A stretch of DNA of 28,374 nt from Setaria digitata (GCA_003640385.1 RCAB01000663.1:1-28374), one strand, 5' to 3'. Shown: positions 12,257 through 24,500, numbered from the stretch's first letter. The notes: generated from the letters alone by a model not told the origin. Translations and numbers: made by a program.

Positions 12257-12472
12257 GCAGTTTCAAAGGCTTTTTGACCTTTTAATCGGTTCAAGTGACC
12301 TTCCGAACTGTCCGTATATTTTTCAAATTCTAAAGGAGAAGAAGTTCTCAAATTATAAACGATAGCTGTTGCAGTTTCAAAGGCTTTTGACCTTTTGATC
12401 AATTCAAGTGACCTTTTGAACTGCTCGTGTATTTATGAAATTCTAAAGAGAAAAAAGTTCTCAAATTATAAA
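12257..12472. repeat. Two-copy tandem duplication, period 114 bp
   Basis: The segment beginning GCAGTTTCAAAGGCTTTTTGACC at 12257 recurs at 12371 with the same order of sub-motifs (TTCAAGTGACCTT, GAACTG, CGT, AAATTCTAAAG, AGTTCTCAAATTATAAA). The copies differ by scattered substitutions and small indels, so the duplication is not recent. Confidence 0.8.
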
Positions 12473-15400
12473 AGGAAAATTAATGATTGATTGGACAATT
12501 AAATGATATATTATAAAAATAATTGCTACGACATCCATCGAATTTTCCTATTCGTCAATCAGAACAAAAATTAGGCAAGAATGCAGAAGAAATATTCTTA
12601 GTTGTAATGAAAAAAAAAGAAAAAAAAAATTTCTGTATTAGCTAGAAAAAAAAACGAAATCATGATTTTTTATAAAATAAGTAATCATAATTTTTACAGA
12701 GCAAAAGTGATTTCTGGGGAGATCTCGCAATTACAATTATTCAATAATTTTTTTTTTTTTGTGATAGTAAGTCATATCAATTTACACTTGATAGTTTTAT
12801 TATTTATCATAAATTTAAAAAAGAAAGGGGAAAGTGGTTTTTTTTGTGTTCTGTTGGAAATTTCATGCTAATTATTATTGCACTTTAAATTAGTTAATTA
12901 CTAAAATATCAATTTGATATTTTTCAACAACAATATTATGTGTTATTTTAGTAAAGGGAGGGGGGAAAAAAAAAACAAGGAAATACAATTATTCATTCCT
13001 ATCTATCTTGAAAAGACGAAGTCGAATTTGTCTAATACGTCATTCTAATGATTGTAAATTACAACAAATTAATTAATGTTGCATGAAATGGATGCGATAT
13101 TTTTTTCACTTAAATTTATATTTCAAGTCAAGATTTTAAAGTTCACAATTATAGTAGCAAAATGATGAGAAGTGAAGTAATGGCTGAAAAGAAAATAGAT
13201 AAATTACACGAAATAAATATAACTAATAGTGGTGAAGAAATAAAAAAATTTAAATTTGAAAAAAAAACATAAAATAGTTAATCAAAAATATAAAATGAAT
13301 CATTTAAAACAAAATTTCAAAGACAGAAGTTATCTTTCGAAAAGAACAATAATAGCGTCAGTAAATGATAAGTTTCACGAATTATTTATTCCATTTAAAT
13401 TTCTCCAAGTTGCTACTGTTTATGCAAATTTCAATCACGACAAATAAAGCATAATTGAAATCGTTGAATAAATTTGACTTTCGGTGTTATCAGTGTTTTT
13501 GAATATTGCAGCCATAACAAAATGGAAAATAATAATATTTATGACAAATGAACTAAACTGATTTTATTGAGTATCGAAGTTATTTACATTTAACTTTTGC
13601 CAGCTAGCATAAAATTTAAAGTTTTGTTTCAAATTTAACAAAATTCAATAGTGCATGAAAATAATTTTAGCTTTTCTTTTTGTTCTAAATTTTTATTTGC
13701 ATTTCGTCTTGAAAAAAAGAAAACGAAATTTGACAAAAAAAAAAGCCGAAATTAAAAAACAAAGGAATTTGGAATGAAAGGGATGAAAGTTGGAGAAATG
13801 AGAAAAAAAGTTTCTGAAATAAAAAAAAAAATGAGATTTGACAGAGAAAGTGACATAAAGGGGGCATCAAATGATAAAATGATAAAAGGGAAAGAGAGCT
13901 ACGAAAAAGGTTAATGAAATATATATATATATATTTGGGGAAAGATTTTTATGATTTAAATGTTTATAGATAAAATTGACCTTGATTTGAATTAAAAGTG
14001 TTGAAATGAAAACTTCCATTACATTTTTTCTTTCTTTTCCTTTTTTTTTTTTTTTTTTTGTTATTTGATAACAAAGAAGGAAGAAAAAAAGCTTGAATTG
14101 AAATTTGATCTAAATCAGAACTTGTTTTAAAAAATTAGCAAAAGCATTTGAATTTACAGTTTTTATTCATTCATTCCTTTTTATGTTTTGTTTTTTTATT
14201 TGTGCGTCTAATTTTTTCTTTTTTTTTAAATTATGCTTTGTAAAAAAAATAGAAATATTCATTCACATTTAAGACATTTAATGGGTATGGGGAAATGGCA
14301 CTTCATAAAATGTTTGAAAAATGGAAATTTTGTTTGCGAATAAATAATTGCGAAATTTTAAATTTTCGAATTTGGAACTTTTTTTTTAATGTAAATATAA
14401 TTTTGATTATTTTCAGTGACTGTTGTTAAGGGAGCCAAAAAAATTACATATAAGATAAGTAAGAATATGAAGCGATGAAAAGAAACATTTCATTTGTTAA
14501 TTAAGCACAACAAAAAATATTTGCCTATAAAAAAAAGGAAAAAGAAAAAGAGAAAAAATTCCATGATGACAAGAAGAAAATTATCTGTCTTGAAATGATT
14601 TCGTACTGATAAAGTTTAATATCTCTTACATATCACAAATAATTTTTTTTTCTCATTTTTTTCCTTTTTTTTCTCCTTTTTTTAAAAGAGATTTCAATGA
14701 AGTAGATGTAAACATATTGTAAACCAGTTTAGAAATAAGCCAAACTTTCACAGTATGAGAGAAAGAACACAAATAGATCTGATAAAATTTTAATCATGAT
14801 CATGACGAGCAGTCGCTTACGAGATTTTAAAAAATTCTCATAACTTCTTAAAGAAATGAGAAATTTATTTGCCAAAAAAAAGAAAGAAAAAATCATGAGA
14901 TAACTAGAGGAGTTAAATTTTAAGGAAAGATAGAAGTTAAATCTGAAATTTGAACTTAAAATATGACGATGTTCTTAGTTATATTATATATATTAGTTCA
15001 CAGATGAAAAAAAACAAAAAACAAAAATAGAAACACATTTGAAAATGCTACGCACAAAGAAAAAAATGCAACAAAGTCTTTTTTAATTAATTTATGCTTG
15101 CTATTAGAACTAGGAAATTATAATCAAAATTTAAGGGATTTAAAACTTCTTTTATTTCAAATAATATCAAACATTTTCGACATCTATCTATTATGGATGA
15201 GGAAAAATTGAATTTGTAATTACTCAAATGCTAAAAATCACCAAAGATTTACTTTTTTTTTTTCAGTTCTTAATGTTAGATTTCAGTCATCCTTAAGCAC
15301 AAAGCTACGAAGAAATATATATTTAAGTGATATCAAAATGGGAAGAAGAAACTTTTCTTTCCGCTGCATAATTAGAGAGTCGAAGGGATGATGGACCCCT

Positions 15401-17590
15401 AATTAATTATTAGTAAATTCAATCTTTAGTTATGAAACAAGAAAAAAATTGGTATTATTTCAAGTAATAAGTAGGAAAAAAAGGAAAGTTATGAATTACT
15501 AATTTTAAAAACAATTGTGTGTTTTTTGGATATAAAATTTTTGAAAAGCATCCGATGGATTGGAAAATTTTTAAGAGCAAAATTATCTAAATTTATTTAC
15601 GCTTCTCGTAGCCTAGTGATTTCTTTTATTGTTCGGTTTATAACCATTTCTTGTTTCTTTTTTCTTCTCTTTTTTTTTTTAAATTTAAAAAATTTTTTCG
15701 AATAATTTATCAATTTTGGAATTTCTAGGGAATGAAGTTGGTAAATGTTTCGTTGGATAATAAAACAAAGCAAGTTTATATGGATGAAACTAAAGAAAAG
15801 TGAATTCTGTGCGATTTTTAAAACATATACTAATTCACTCTTTTTTTTTCCTGAAAAAAAGTAACTGTTAAAGGCTTTTTTGCATTTTAAAATGAAAAAT
15901 AAATTATCTGAAGTTGTTGAGAATTGGAAAAGAGTGTAAATAGAAGGCCTGTGAAATTAAAATAGTGTAAATGAATTGTGTAATTGTATAAAATAAATAA
16001 TATTTCCTAAATAAACAGATCTCAGATACAAATGCTTTTTCCTTCCTTCAACAAGTTTAATTTAAATTAAAAATGGTAAACAAATATTTAAAACAGCGCT
16101 TAAGTTTTAATTAAATTTGAAGAAAAAAAAATGAAGAAATTAAGAGAAGATAAGTAACCGTAATAACAATAATTTAAAATTTCACAATGAGGAATATTAG
16201 AATATAATAATATTAACTTGTTTAATTGCAATGCACCAAAAATCTCATTTAATTAATCTGAAATGAACATAATTACGCAATGTATTGCACCAGCGCATAG
16301 CGAAGTATATTTTAAGTAAAATTTTGAGATACTTAATAGAAGTGAGCAAACTTTTGACAATGCTTGTTTATCTGCGAAGAACTTATACAGTCAATAATCC
16401 GGTTATAAAGTGATAATTTGATGCATATTGTTATCTCCATATGAAATGCATTAAATTGCATCAATTCTCATTTCAAATTATGTTTTTCAAATACTCTCAA
16501 CAATTAATGCTATTCATTATAAACTATATAATTCTTTTCAATTAATAAAAGGCAAAGCAAAAGAAGAAAGAGAGTAGGAAAATGATAAACTAAATTAAGC
16601 ACAGATTTTTAGTTTGAATTTGTTAAATTCTAAAATTGAGGAGATATTTTTGCACTTAAATGACTTCTATGAGATGAAAATTTTATTAATTGCACAACGA
16701 TGAGTGTTAATTTAGGAAATAAATGTTAAACAATCTCGTCTGAAAACTTAAAATAAATGGTCACTACAAACAATATCGTTCAATCTAATCACAAATTTCT
16801 TATCAGTATGATGGATAGAAATTTCATTTGTAGGGAGTGAACTAGTACCATATCATTATGGAGTATGAAATTTTTCTTAAAACTAAATTTAATTTAAAAA
16901 AAGAAAAAGAAAAAAAGGAAAAAAAAAGGGAAAATGGGCAATTTTTCAAAGTTTGTGTTTGGAGTATTTCTATAAAAATTTTAATTACAATTTAGGCTAT
17001 AAATAAAAGTTTACCAGAATGAAGATAATATATAATTCTCAATCATAATTTCCTCCCCACCACCGAGGAAAAACTAATATTATGTTTTGTTTTATTTTAC
17101 TTGATATTTTATTTCTGTAGTTTCCTTTTTTCTGCTCAGAATTTTATTCTATATATATTTTGGTTATTACTACACTCTTATATCTTACATTTAGATTTTC
17201 ATCAATATTCTGACAGTGATATGAGTTGAGAACAAAAAGTAAAATTTTTTTTTTTAAACCAGCAAAAAATAAAATAAATTGAAAATTACTTTTTTTACGA
17301 CTAAAAGATAAAAATTTCTGTATTCATACGAAAATTTCTATGTTCATGTTCAAAGTAAAATGGAAATCATATGTAACTAAAAAGAAATGAAAATCAGAAA
17401 TTGATAAATGAAGGAAATATATTGTAATTTGTTTGGTAAGAGGAAAAAACAGAAAAAAATTAGTCAGTGTCAGCGTTTTACAGCGATTCCATCAATTTTT
17501 TCATAGGCAAAAGAAAAAACAAAAAATTAAATTCAAAAGTGGAAGGAATAAAAATTTAAAAAAATTCTAAATCATACTGGCAATATTAAG

Positions 17591-17660
17591 TCGAATATAT
17601 ATATATATATATATTCGATTATACATGTATATATATATATATATTCGATAATATATATAT
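17591..17660. repeat. AT microsatellite with perfect TCGA-ended palindrome
   Basis: 17591-17618 is a 28-base perfect palindrome, TCGA at each end around (AT)n. It is followed by TTATACATG and a second (AT)n tract that also ends in ATTCGA. Likely to extrude as a hairpin. Confidence 0.8.
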
Positions 17661-17986
17661 GTCACTAGCAAATCATCAGAAATATTTCATTCGTCTTCTT
17701 CATTCTTTCTGTTTCATCATCTGCTTCCCTCACCACCAATTCATTTATTACATACAAACAAAGAACGAAAGGAATTTTGGAATTTAAAATATTTCATACG
17801 AAAATTTCACTGAATAATTAGTTTATTCAGGCATAGGTAATTTATAAGTTATAAGCCAATTGCAATGATTTTTGTATGGAATGCATAAATTAAAAGATTT
17901 GATTAGGTAAAGAAAAAAAAGGTTACGAAATACATTTAATGAAAATTCAAATACAAAATAATAGAAGAAATGACTGATCACTTTAC

Positions 17987-18179
17987 CGCATTCCAAAAAT
18001 TCGAAAAAAAATCGCAATAAATCACGATCATGACCTTTCAAAATATCTGAAATCAAATATGACTGGCAATAATTTCCGATGGAAATTACAAGAACTAAAA
18101 TGAACAGAAAGAATTTAAATGGAAGTAAAAAATACAGGGCTCTAATAAAGATAGTGCATAAATTATTGTTTGCTATCAT
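17987..18179 (-). CDS. Weak candidate signal-peptide exon of an unidentified gene
   Basis: An open frame from ATG 18179 encodes a hydrophobic stretch (FKFFLFILVLVISIG) followed by YCQS and a mixed, protein-like segment (SDILKGHDRDLLRF), ending at a possible donor TGCG|GTAAAG. This resembles a first exon of a secreted protein. No following exon was identified in the 6 kb downstream and I recognise no family. It starts next to the palindrome cluster at 18181. A chance frame is quite possible. Confidence 0.2.
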
Positions 18180-18180
18180 C

Positions 18181-18326
18181 TATAAATGAAATACTTATAT
18201 ATATATAAGTATTTCATTTATATATATAAATTTATATAGTATTTCATTTATATATATATATATATAAATGAAATAAATGATATATATATATACAAATGAT
18301 ATATATATATATATATATATATATAG
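18181..18326. repeat. Cluster of AT-rich palindromes built on ATTTCATTTATA
   Basis: 18181-18222 is a perfect 42-base palindrome centred on (TA)n with arms containing AAATGAAATACTT. 18241-18274 is a second perfect palindrome (34 bases) with arms ATTTCATTTATATATAT. Further TA-repeat follows to 18326. The element may be a foldback repeat or an expanded microsatellite. Confidence 0.8.
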
Positions 18327-18904
18327 TAATTGACAAATTCACTACGATGGATTTAATTTGAAATGATGATTGAATTTTTTTAAAGTTTGAAATTCAAATT
18401 AGTCAGCATTGGATATTTAGATCATAAATCTACGTTGCAAAAACATTCATTTGAAATAAAAGAAAAAAGTGCTAAAAAAAAAAAAACTAAAAGACAAGAA
18501 ATAATGGCTAAATGATGCTGAAAATGAAAAAGGCAAACGAAAAAAGACGAAAGCTAAAATAAAATAAAATTTACGGCGTAAGAAATGTAAGGAGAATATT
18601 TCCCACGCCATCAGTTTGTCCAATTCAATTCATTTTAAACGATATTAAATTGAAAATAGTATCGTAAGGTTTTAAAAGGTAAAACAATCATCGTTATTTC
18701 TCTTCCAGAAAGAACAGAAATATGCTTGCTGAACAAGGAAAGGCAAAAGCAGAAAAATGAAATAGAAAAAGAACTGTAAATTTTAAAAATGCCTCCAGGG
18801 AATTGTTGTTCGAAAGATAAAGAAAACACAGTTACTTTATGGAATTGATGGTACTGCAAGAAGTAACGTGCAACATTTAGCAAACTGAAAATACAATATC
18901 ATGT

Positions 18905-19290
18905 GAAATACATTGCAATCATACTGTCAGCTACAATACTGTAACTATGGGCATATAGTTGAATACAGTAACATCATGCACAAGACAGTTTGGACATATA
19001 GTTGTTGAACACAGTAGCATCATGCACAGAATAATGTGGTATATAATCGAATAACACACAAAATTGGATACAGTGACGTACAGTAACATTGTGAATGGTA
19101 TGCAGGATACATGTTTAAATATAGTAGCAGCTCGAACACGGTTTAGGTATACAATTGAACACAGTAACATTAATAAACACATCTGTAACAATACTGTTGG
19201 ATGCAGTAATGCTATGTACAACATACTGTAGTCATACAGTAAGCCGTGAACAGCATATTGTGAGTGAGTGTACAGTAGTATGAAGTGGGA
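18905..19290. repeat. Degenerate minisatellite around ACAGTAACATCATGCACA
   Basis: Repeated variants of a unit of about 46 bases: (G)GCATATAGTTGAATACAGTAACATCATGCACA, with the core ACAGTA recurring more than eight times across the interval. The first two units (about 18950-19035) are closest; later ones are increasingly diverged. Reading frames across it are by-products of the repeat. Confidence 0.7.
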
Positions 19291-20677
19291 ACATGTGTAG
19301 TTCGCGGAAGGAAATACTGTGTGGATACAAAATCAGTTTTATTTTGATTGTTTGGAATCTTGTTAAAAGATAATGATATAGATTGATTTGTGCTATATTT
19401 ACCAGTTGATTTGAATGATAATTTTGTAGCTGGTGATCTCACTTTGAGGGGAACGCATTTCTAGCTAGATCAGATCATTTTTTTTGATTATGGATTTTAA
19501 GCATAAATTGTCGTAATTTTGTTTTAATTAATAATTCTGAAAAAAAACAAAAGTAAACTTTCCTCTCCTTTCTTTCCGCTCTTTTTACTTTTTATCATTT
19601 TCCCTCAACTTACAAAAAAAGAAAAAAAAAAAGAAGACAATTTAATTGTTTTTATGTTTGTTTGTCAAAACAACATTCGCCGCAAATTACAATTACAAAT
19701 TTTCATTTTCTCTTGTTTTTTCCTTCTTCTCTTCTTTTCTCACAATTTTGAGATTCGTTTTCTACCGTAATCAAAAGAAACAATTTTAGTGAAAGTTATG
19801 AAGATGAAGGAAAGAAGTATGATAAAATTGACAAAAGCGATAAAAATATTTGTTTAGCTGAGAAAGTAATATGCAGTATTAGTCGAATAATTAAAACGCA
19901 AAATTAGCACTTTTTTAGATAATATTAATGAGAACTTTAAAATTTGATAAGTAATTTAGCAAAATTCTAATCTTACAAGTTAACATTTGCAATAAAGTTT
20001 ATTAATAATTTATAATGCAATAAACGACTCGTTTCGAGCTCACAGGCATCGAATCTTTATACTTTTTTTAATAAAAATCTACTGCGATTTTCGTTTTATA
20101 ATTAATTTTTTTAGAATTTTTCTTTCTTTTTTTTTTTTTTTTTTTGTTTGAAATTCCTGAATATATGTAATATGGATTTGCTAGGAAGTCTTAAATTTTG
20201 CTGAAATGTTGAATTTAATTAACCAACATAGCAACAATTATTTAATCACTGTTAAATTTTTATAATTTTTATAAATTGTTAGTTGAAACTTGTCAACTAA
20301 GTTGCCAAAAAGTGATGTATTTTAAGATGTCGATTAATTTTTGATTGATACATTTAATTGACTTCTAGTTTATGACAATGAAAGGAAGGCTTTGAGATAT
20401 ATTTACTGTAGATTACTTATAATTTCTGATATTTCAGGTGACATCGCTTATGCTTTGCAAAAAACTGAAGACGAAATAAGAAGACAACAAAAAAAAAAAG
20501 AAAATTATTGTATCAAGTTTTGCAATAAATTATTTGTGTAGTGAAACAATGACTGAATGCAAAATAGACATCAAATACGGTACGAAACAATCACTTGCTG
20601 AAATTACAAACGAATTAATTATTCTACTAAAGCAGTGTAAATTATATCTAGTTTTGAGTCTACTGTAATTAGCTACC

Positions 20678-20700
20678 ATTATCATTATCATTATCATTAG
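20678..20700. repeat. Short (ATTATC)n repeat
   Basis: About four direct copies of a six-base unit, CCATTATCATTATCATTATC; a simple sequence repeat. Confidence 0.8.
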
Positions 20701-21167
20701 TAACTGTCGTCATTATTTATTATCAATAAACTAATGATGTATTTTCCAATGTGAGTTTACAAATTCGAACAATTGAATCTGAACTAAATTTGACCGATTC
20801 TTTTTTTTTTAGTTTAATTCAAAATATTGAGAGAGGGAAAAAAAAAAAAAAGAAAAGTGAACAGACAACTAATCCACAAAGCTAATACATATAATTATCA
20901 TGCTTGAAATTATGTCACATCAACAGTTAAGCTTTTTTTTTCCAAATTAAATTTTAACAAAATTCTCATTTTCTTTTGTGTAATTTTAACCGCGCAACTG
21001 CTTCCGAATTTTCACATATTATAAAATTTTTTCTTTTCCAATATTCACGGAGTAGCGCCTGTTCGTTACATACTGATATCACTTCTTAAATAGAATTTTT
21101 CCACTTTTCTTTCAGTTTGCAACACCAGCACTTCTAGTATTTTTCTGAAAGTTTAATTCTCAGTTCT

Positions 21168-21236
21168 TTCTCTCTTTTCACCTCTCTCCCCTTCCCTCTC
21201 TTGCCTTCTCTCTCTCTCTCTCCCTCTCTCTCTTTG
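21168..21236. repeat. CT-rich polypyrimidine tract
   Basis: About 70 bases almost free of plus-strand purines, with a CTCTCTCTCTCTC core near 21210-21232. On the minus strand it is a GA tract downstream of gene B. Confidence 0.8.
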
Positions 21237-21329
21237 GCACCATTTATATTAAAAAATATATAAGAAGGGGGAAAAAAACTGTTAAAGTAAGAAATTTCAC
21301 TTTTTTTGAACTACTGTTGGATGAAAAAT

Positions 21330-21335
21330 TTTATT
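21330..21335 (-). terminator. Possible polyadenylation signal of gene B
   Basis: Minus-strand AATAAA 187 nt downstream of the gene B stop, a plausible 3' UTR length for a nematode. AT-richness makes a chance match possible. Confidence 0.4.
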
Positions 21336-21521
21336 ATGAGGAAAAGCTGTCAGCAAATAATTTAACTGAGAAAAAAGTATAATTGGTAAGCTTTTTACAG
21401 AATTACTAATGTTTTCAAATAATATTTAACTATTTACTTACAACACTTATTTAAATTCAAATTTAGATACCACTATCCTACCTGACCTGAAAGTTATGCA
21501 ACTCTTTACTACACCTTTGTG

Positions 21522-24500
21522 TTATATCACACTGTCATATCTTGCCTTAATGTCAGGTAGCACTGTCATACCTTGTTTGTTTACCTCGTCGATCACTTTA
21601 TCAATAACCACTTTAATACCTTCAAATGTTTCTTTCCCGGTCGGTATAAGTTCTCGTTTATCCAAAATAAAACCATTCCAGGCTAGAAAATTAATTCATC
21701 TTAGCGTTTACTCTCAAAAAATACTTCAGATCAGAAATTAGTCTGAAATTAATTTGAAATAAGCATTTTTTTTTTTTTTTTTTTGCAAAATTCCGTAAAT
21801 AATTGAATTTTTCTTTCTGTGAAATTACCGAAAATATCCAACTGTTATTTATAATTAAAACCAACACAATTTTGAAGGACGTAATTCGATTGTATATGAA
21901 TATTTAACATTTCCAGTTGCTTTAGCCCAATCAGATGAACCACCAGAAAATGCGTCTGCAAAATTTAATTTCTATCAGTTTTAATAGTAATTCTCTTCTT
22001 TTCCAACTTCCCACATAAAAATCATTCATCATTGTTCTTCTCTCTTTATCTTTCTTTTTCTTATCACATTATCATTATCTTCATTTCTTCATCTGATATT
22101 AACAAAATTCCTCATATTCACCTTTTTTTCCAGTTCGTTTGTTTGCACATTTTATAAGTTACAAAAACAAGTCGAAAAAAAAAAAATATTTTTATGAACT
22201 TGCATATAACTTCAGGTCCAGTGCCATAGTGATAATTTGTTCCATATAATTGTTTTATCGCCTTTACAGCTTCTGCTGCAACTGCTTTCTGAAATTAATT
22301 CAATCACTCTTCTTCCTTTTAAGTCATATTATCAAAAAAAAAAATTTTTTTTTTTTGTGAAAAAAAAAAGAAACTAAAATCTTTTTAAAAATTTTTTGCT
22401 TACCAAATCTTTAACGTCAGATGAATATGATAAAAATGCATTTGAATATGGATAAATCCATAGCTGTGAATAAGTATGCAGCGTGATATATGCTTGCATT
22501 CTGTTACGTAACGATAGCACGGCATCACGTACAGCTCTGCAAGATAAAAAATCTAAAACTTTGCTTGTCAGTAGTTTAGGAAATGATGATAGTATGAAAT
22601 ATTTTGTCTAATATCAATTTTTCTCCAATAAAAAAGAGAAATAAAAAAGCAGAAACTTTGTAAACTTTTTTTTTTGTGTAGAGAAATGTCAATTATTGAT
22701 TAAATTGTCATATTTCCAGAACTTTTCTAAGCTTTTTTTTTTCAGCAAACTCTACGGGCATTAATTGAAATAGAAATTATTTCAAAACTGAGGATTAAAA
22801 AAAAAACTTTGCCTTGTCTCTGGTTCGCTAAATGCTTCCTTGCCATGGTAAAGGTCAGAGCACGGTGATGAACTGGAACCAATTTCTGGAAATAAATGAT
22901 AAATGTTACTATAAAATAATAAGAGCAATAAAATTAGTAATAAGATAGCAATAGAAATGGATATTAAATAATATCTAACTATGTTAAATAATAATATTAG
23001 AATAATATTCGCTATTATGAACTAAATGATAATGAGAAAAGATTGCAATAAAATAAGTGAAAATTGTTTCAGCAATATTTATTGATAAAAGAATTTACAT
23101 TTGAAGAAAAAAAAAATTATCATTGCTGATGTTAATTTTTTCAGTTCCTTTAAAGAATAATTTTTTCAAATATTTAATTGCAATTTTTGAATTTCTCACT
23201 GGAAACATCTGAATATAATGAAAGGAAATAGGACTGAAATAAATTTTTCTCAATCAAATTAATGGCTAGAAAGTAAATTATGCATTAGAGATTTTTGTAA
23301 GTTTAGAGCAATTAGTCAAGAACTATCACTTAGATATATTTCTTATTAAAAAGAAAAAAAGAAGGATATATTTCTCATTAAAAAGAAAAAAAAAAAACGA
23401 ATTTTCAAAATTTTCTACCACCAAAATGAAATGCAAAATTTCGATTTAAATCAACTCCTTGGCAGCACTGTTGGTTGCCATCTTTCCATTTACAAAATTT
23501 CGTTGAACCTCTATTTTTACGCCATAAGCGAACCTTCAAATAAATCATGAATAATTTCAAATTTTAATTTGTTATTATTATTATAAAAGGAATAACAAAT
23601 TTAGGAAATTCACATAATTAAAAGATTTTTGCCAAGAAAGAAAGCCTTAATATTTGAATGTTTTATCGGCGCATAATTAAACACCTGTAAAAAATGATAT
23701 TTTCCAGGTATAGTTTACTAGGAAATCGAAATCAAAAAATTAATACAGAATAAGAGGAATCACTTTGATATTAAAATGATTTTCAGAAATTTTTTCAACA
23801 TTTTTCAAATTATAATTTAAGTCAAAAAAGATTGTATTTTAATTTTTTTTTAAATTTTTAAAAATTTAGAAATTTACAGAGGGATCATTGGGTTTCAATC
23901 GTGTATATTCATAACCATCCGGATTTAAGCAAGGATATATATAAATATCCAGTTGTCCTAGGTAATTTGCAATTTTCGAATTCAAATAATATTCTGCGAT
24001 CAGCTGAAAAAATTTTATCATTAAATCATTATTTCACTATTAAATTCAAAAAATTTCACTTAATTTAATTTAATTTTTACAAAAATTTTAAAAGAAATTT
24101 CACTCTCTGATATATTGTTTTGTTTTGTATGTTTGCATTATTTTTCAAAAAATTTTCATAAGCTTCTCAAATTTTAGCACTTAAATTAAGGCCAAATAAG
24201 CAAACTATAATATTTCTTAAATCCTATTGCAAATTTTAACCCTTAACAGAAAAACAAAAGAAAAAAGCAATTATTTAGAATGGTTTTGTTAATTAAGAAA
24301 CTACACCTGTTTAATTAAGTATAATGCGGTATGAACAGCTGCCCATTCCCTTGCATGAATTCCAGCATCAATCCAAACCACAGGTGCTGCTGAATTAGCA
24401 TGTTTGGTGCCAAGCTAAAAAAAATATATATATATATAAATAAACAAATTGTGAAAAAAAAAAAATTCGAAATTTCCTCCTGTAAACTATAAAGTTATTC

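Larger units (their letters stand above)
11378..21521. other. Intergenic region between the carboxypeptidase genes, no convincing gene
   Basis: About 10 kb of AT-rich DNA. No exon chain, tRNA or rRNA was recognised. Structured elements are listed separately: a 114-bp tandem duplication, AT palindromes near 17.6 and 18.2 kb, a degenerate minisatellite near 19 kb, an ATTATC repeat, a CT-rich tract and one weak candidate signal-peptide exon. The upstream promoter of gene A must lie at its left end but shows no recognisable motif. Confidence 0.6.

Noticed and set aside
12097..12402. Minus-strand 101-codon open frame with an internal repeated FETA motif
   Set aside because: The repeated protein motif comes from the 114-bp tandem DNA duplication; the rest is a low-complexity Phe/Ser tail from poly-A-rich sequence.
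15517..15705. Plus-strand 62-codon hydrophobic open frame
   Set aside because: Composition reflects T-rich DNA (Phe/Leu runs); no splice context or family resemblance.
18931..19442. Two minus-strand open frames of 97 and 76 codons
   Set aside because: Most of the first is the 46-base degenerate minisatellite, which explains its periodic residues; the second overlaps its end. No recognisable family.
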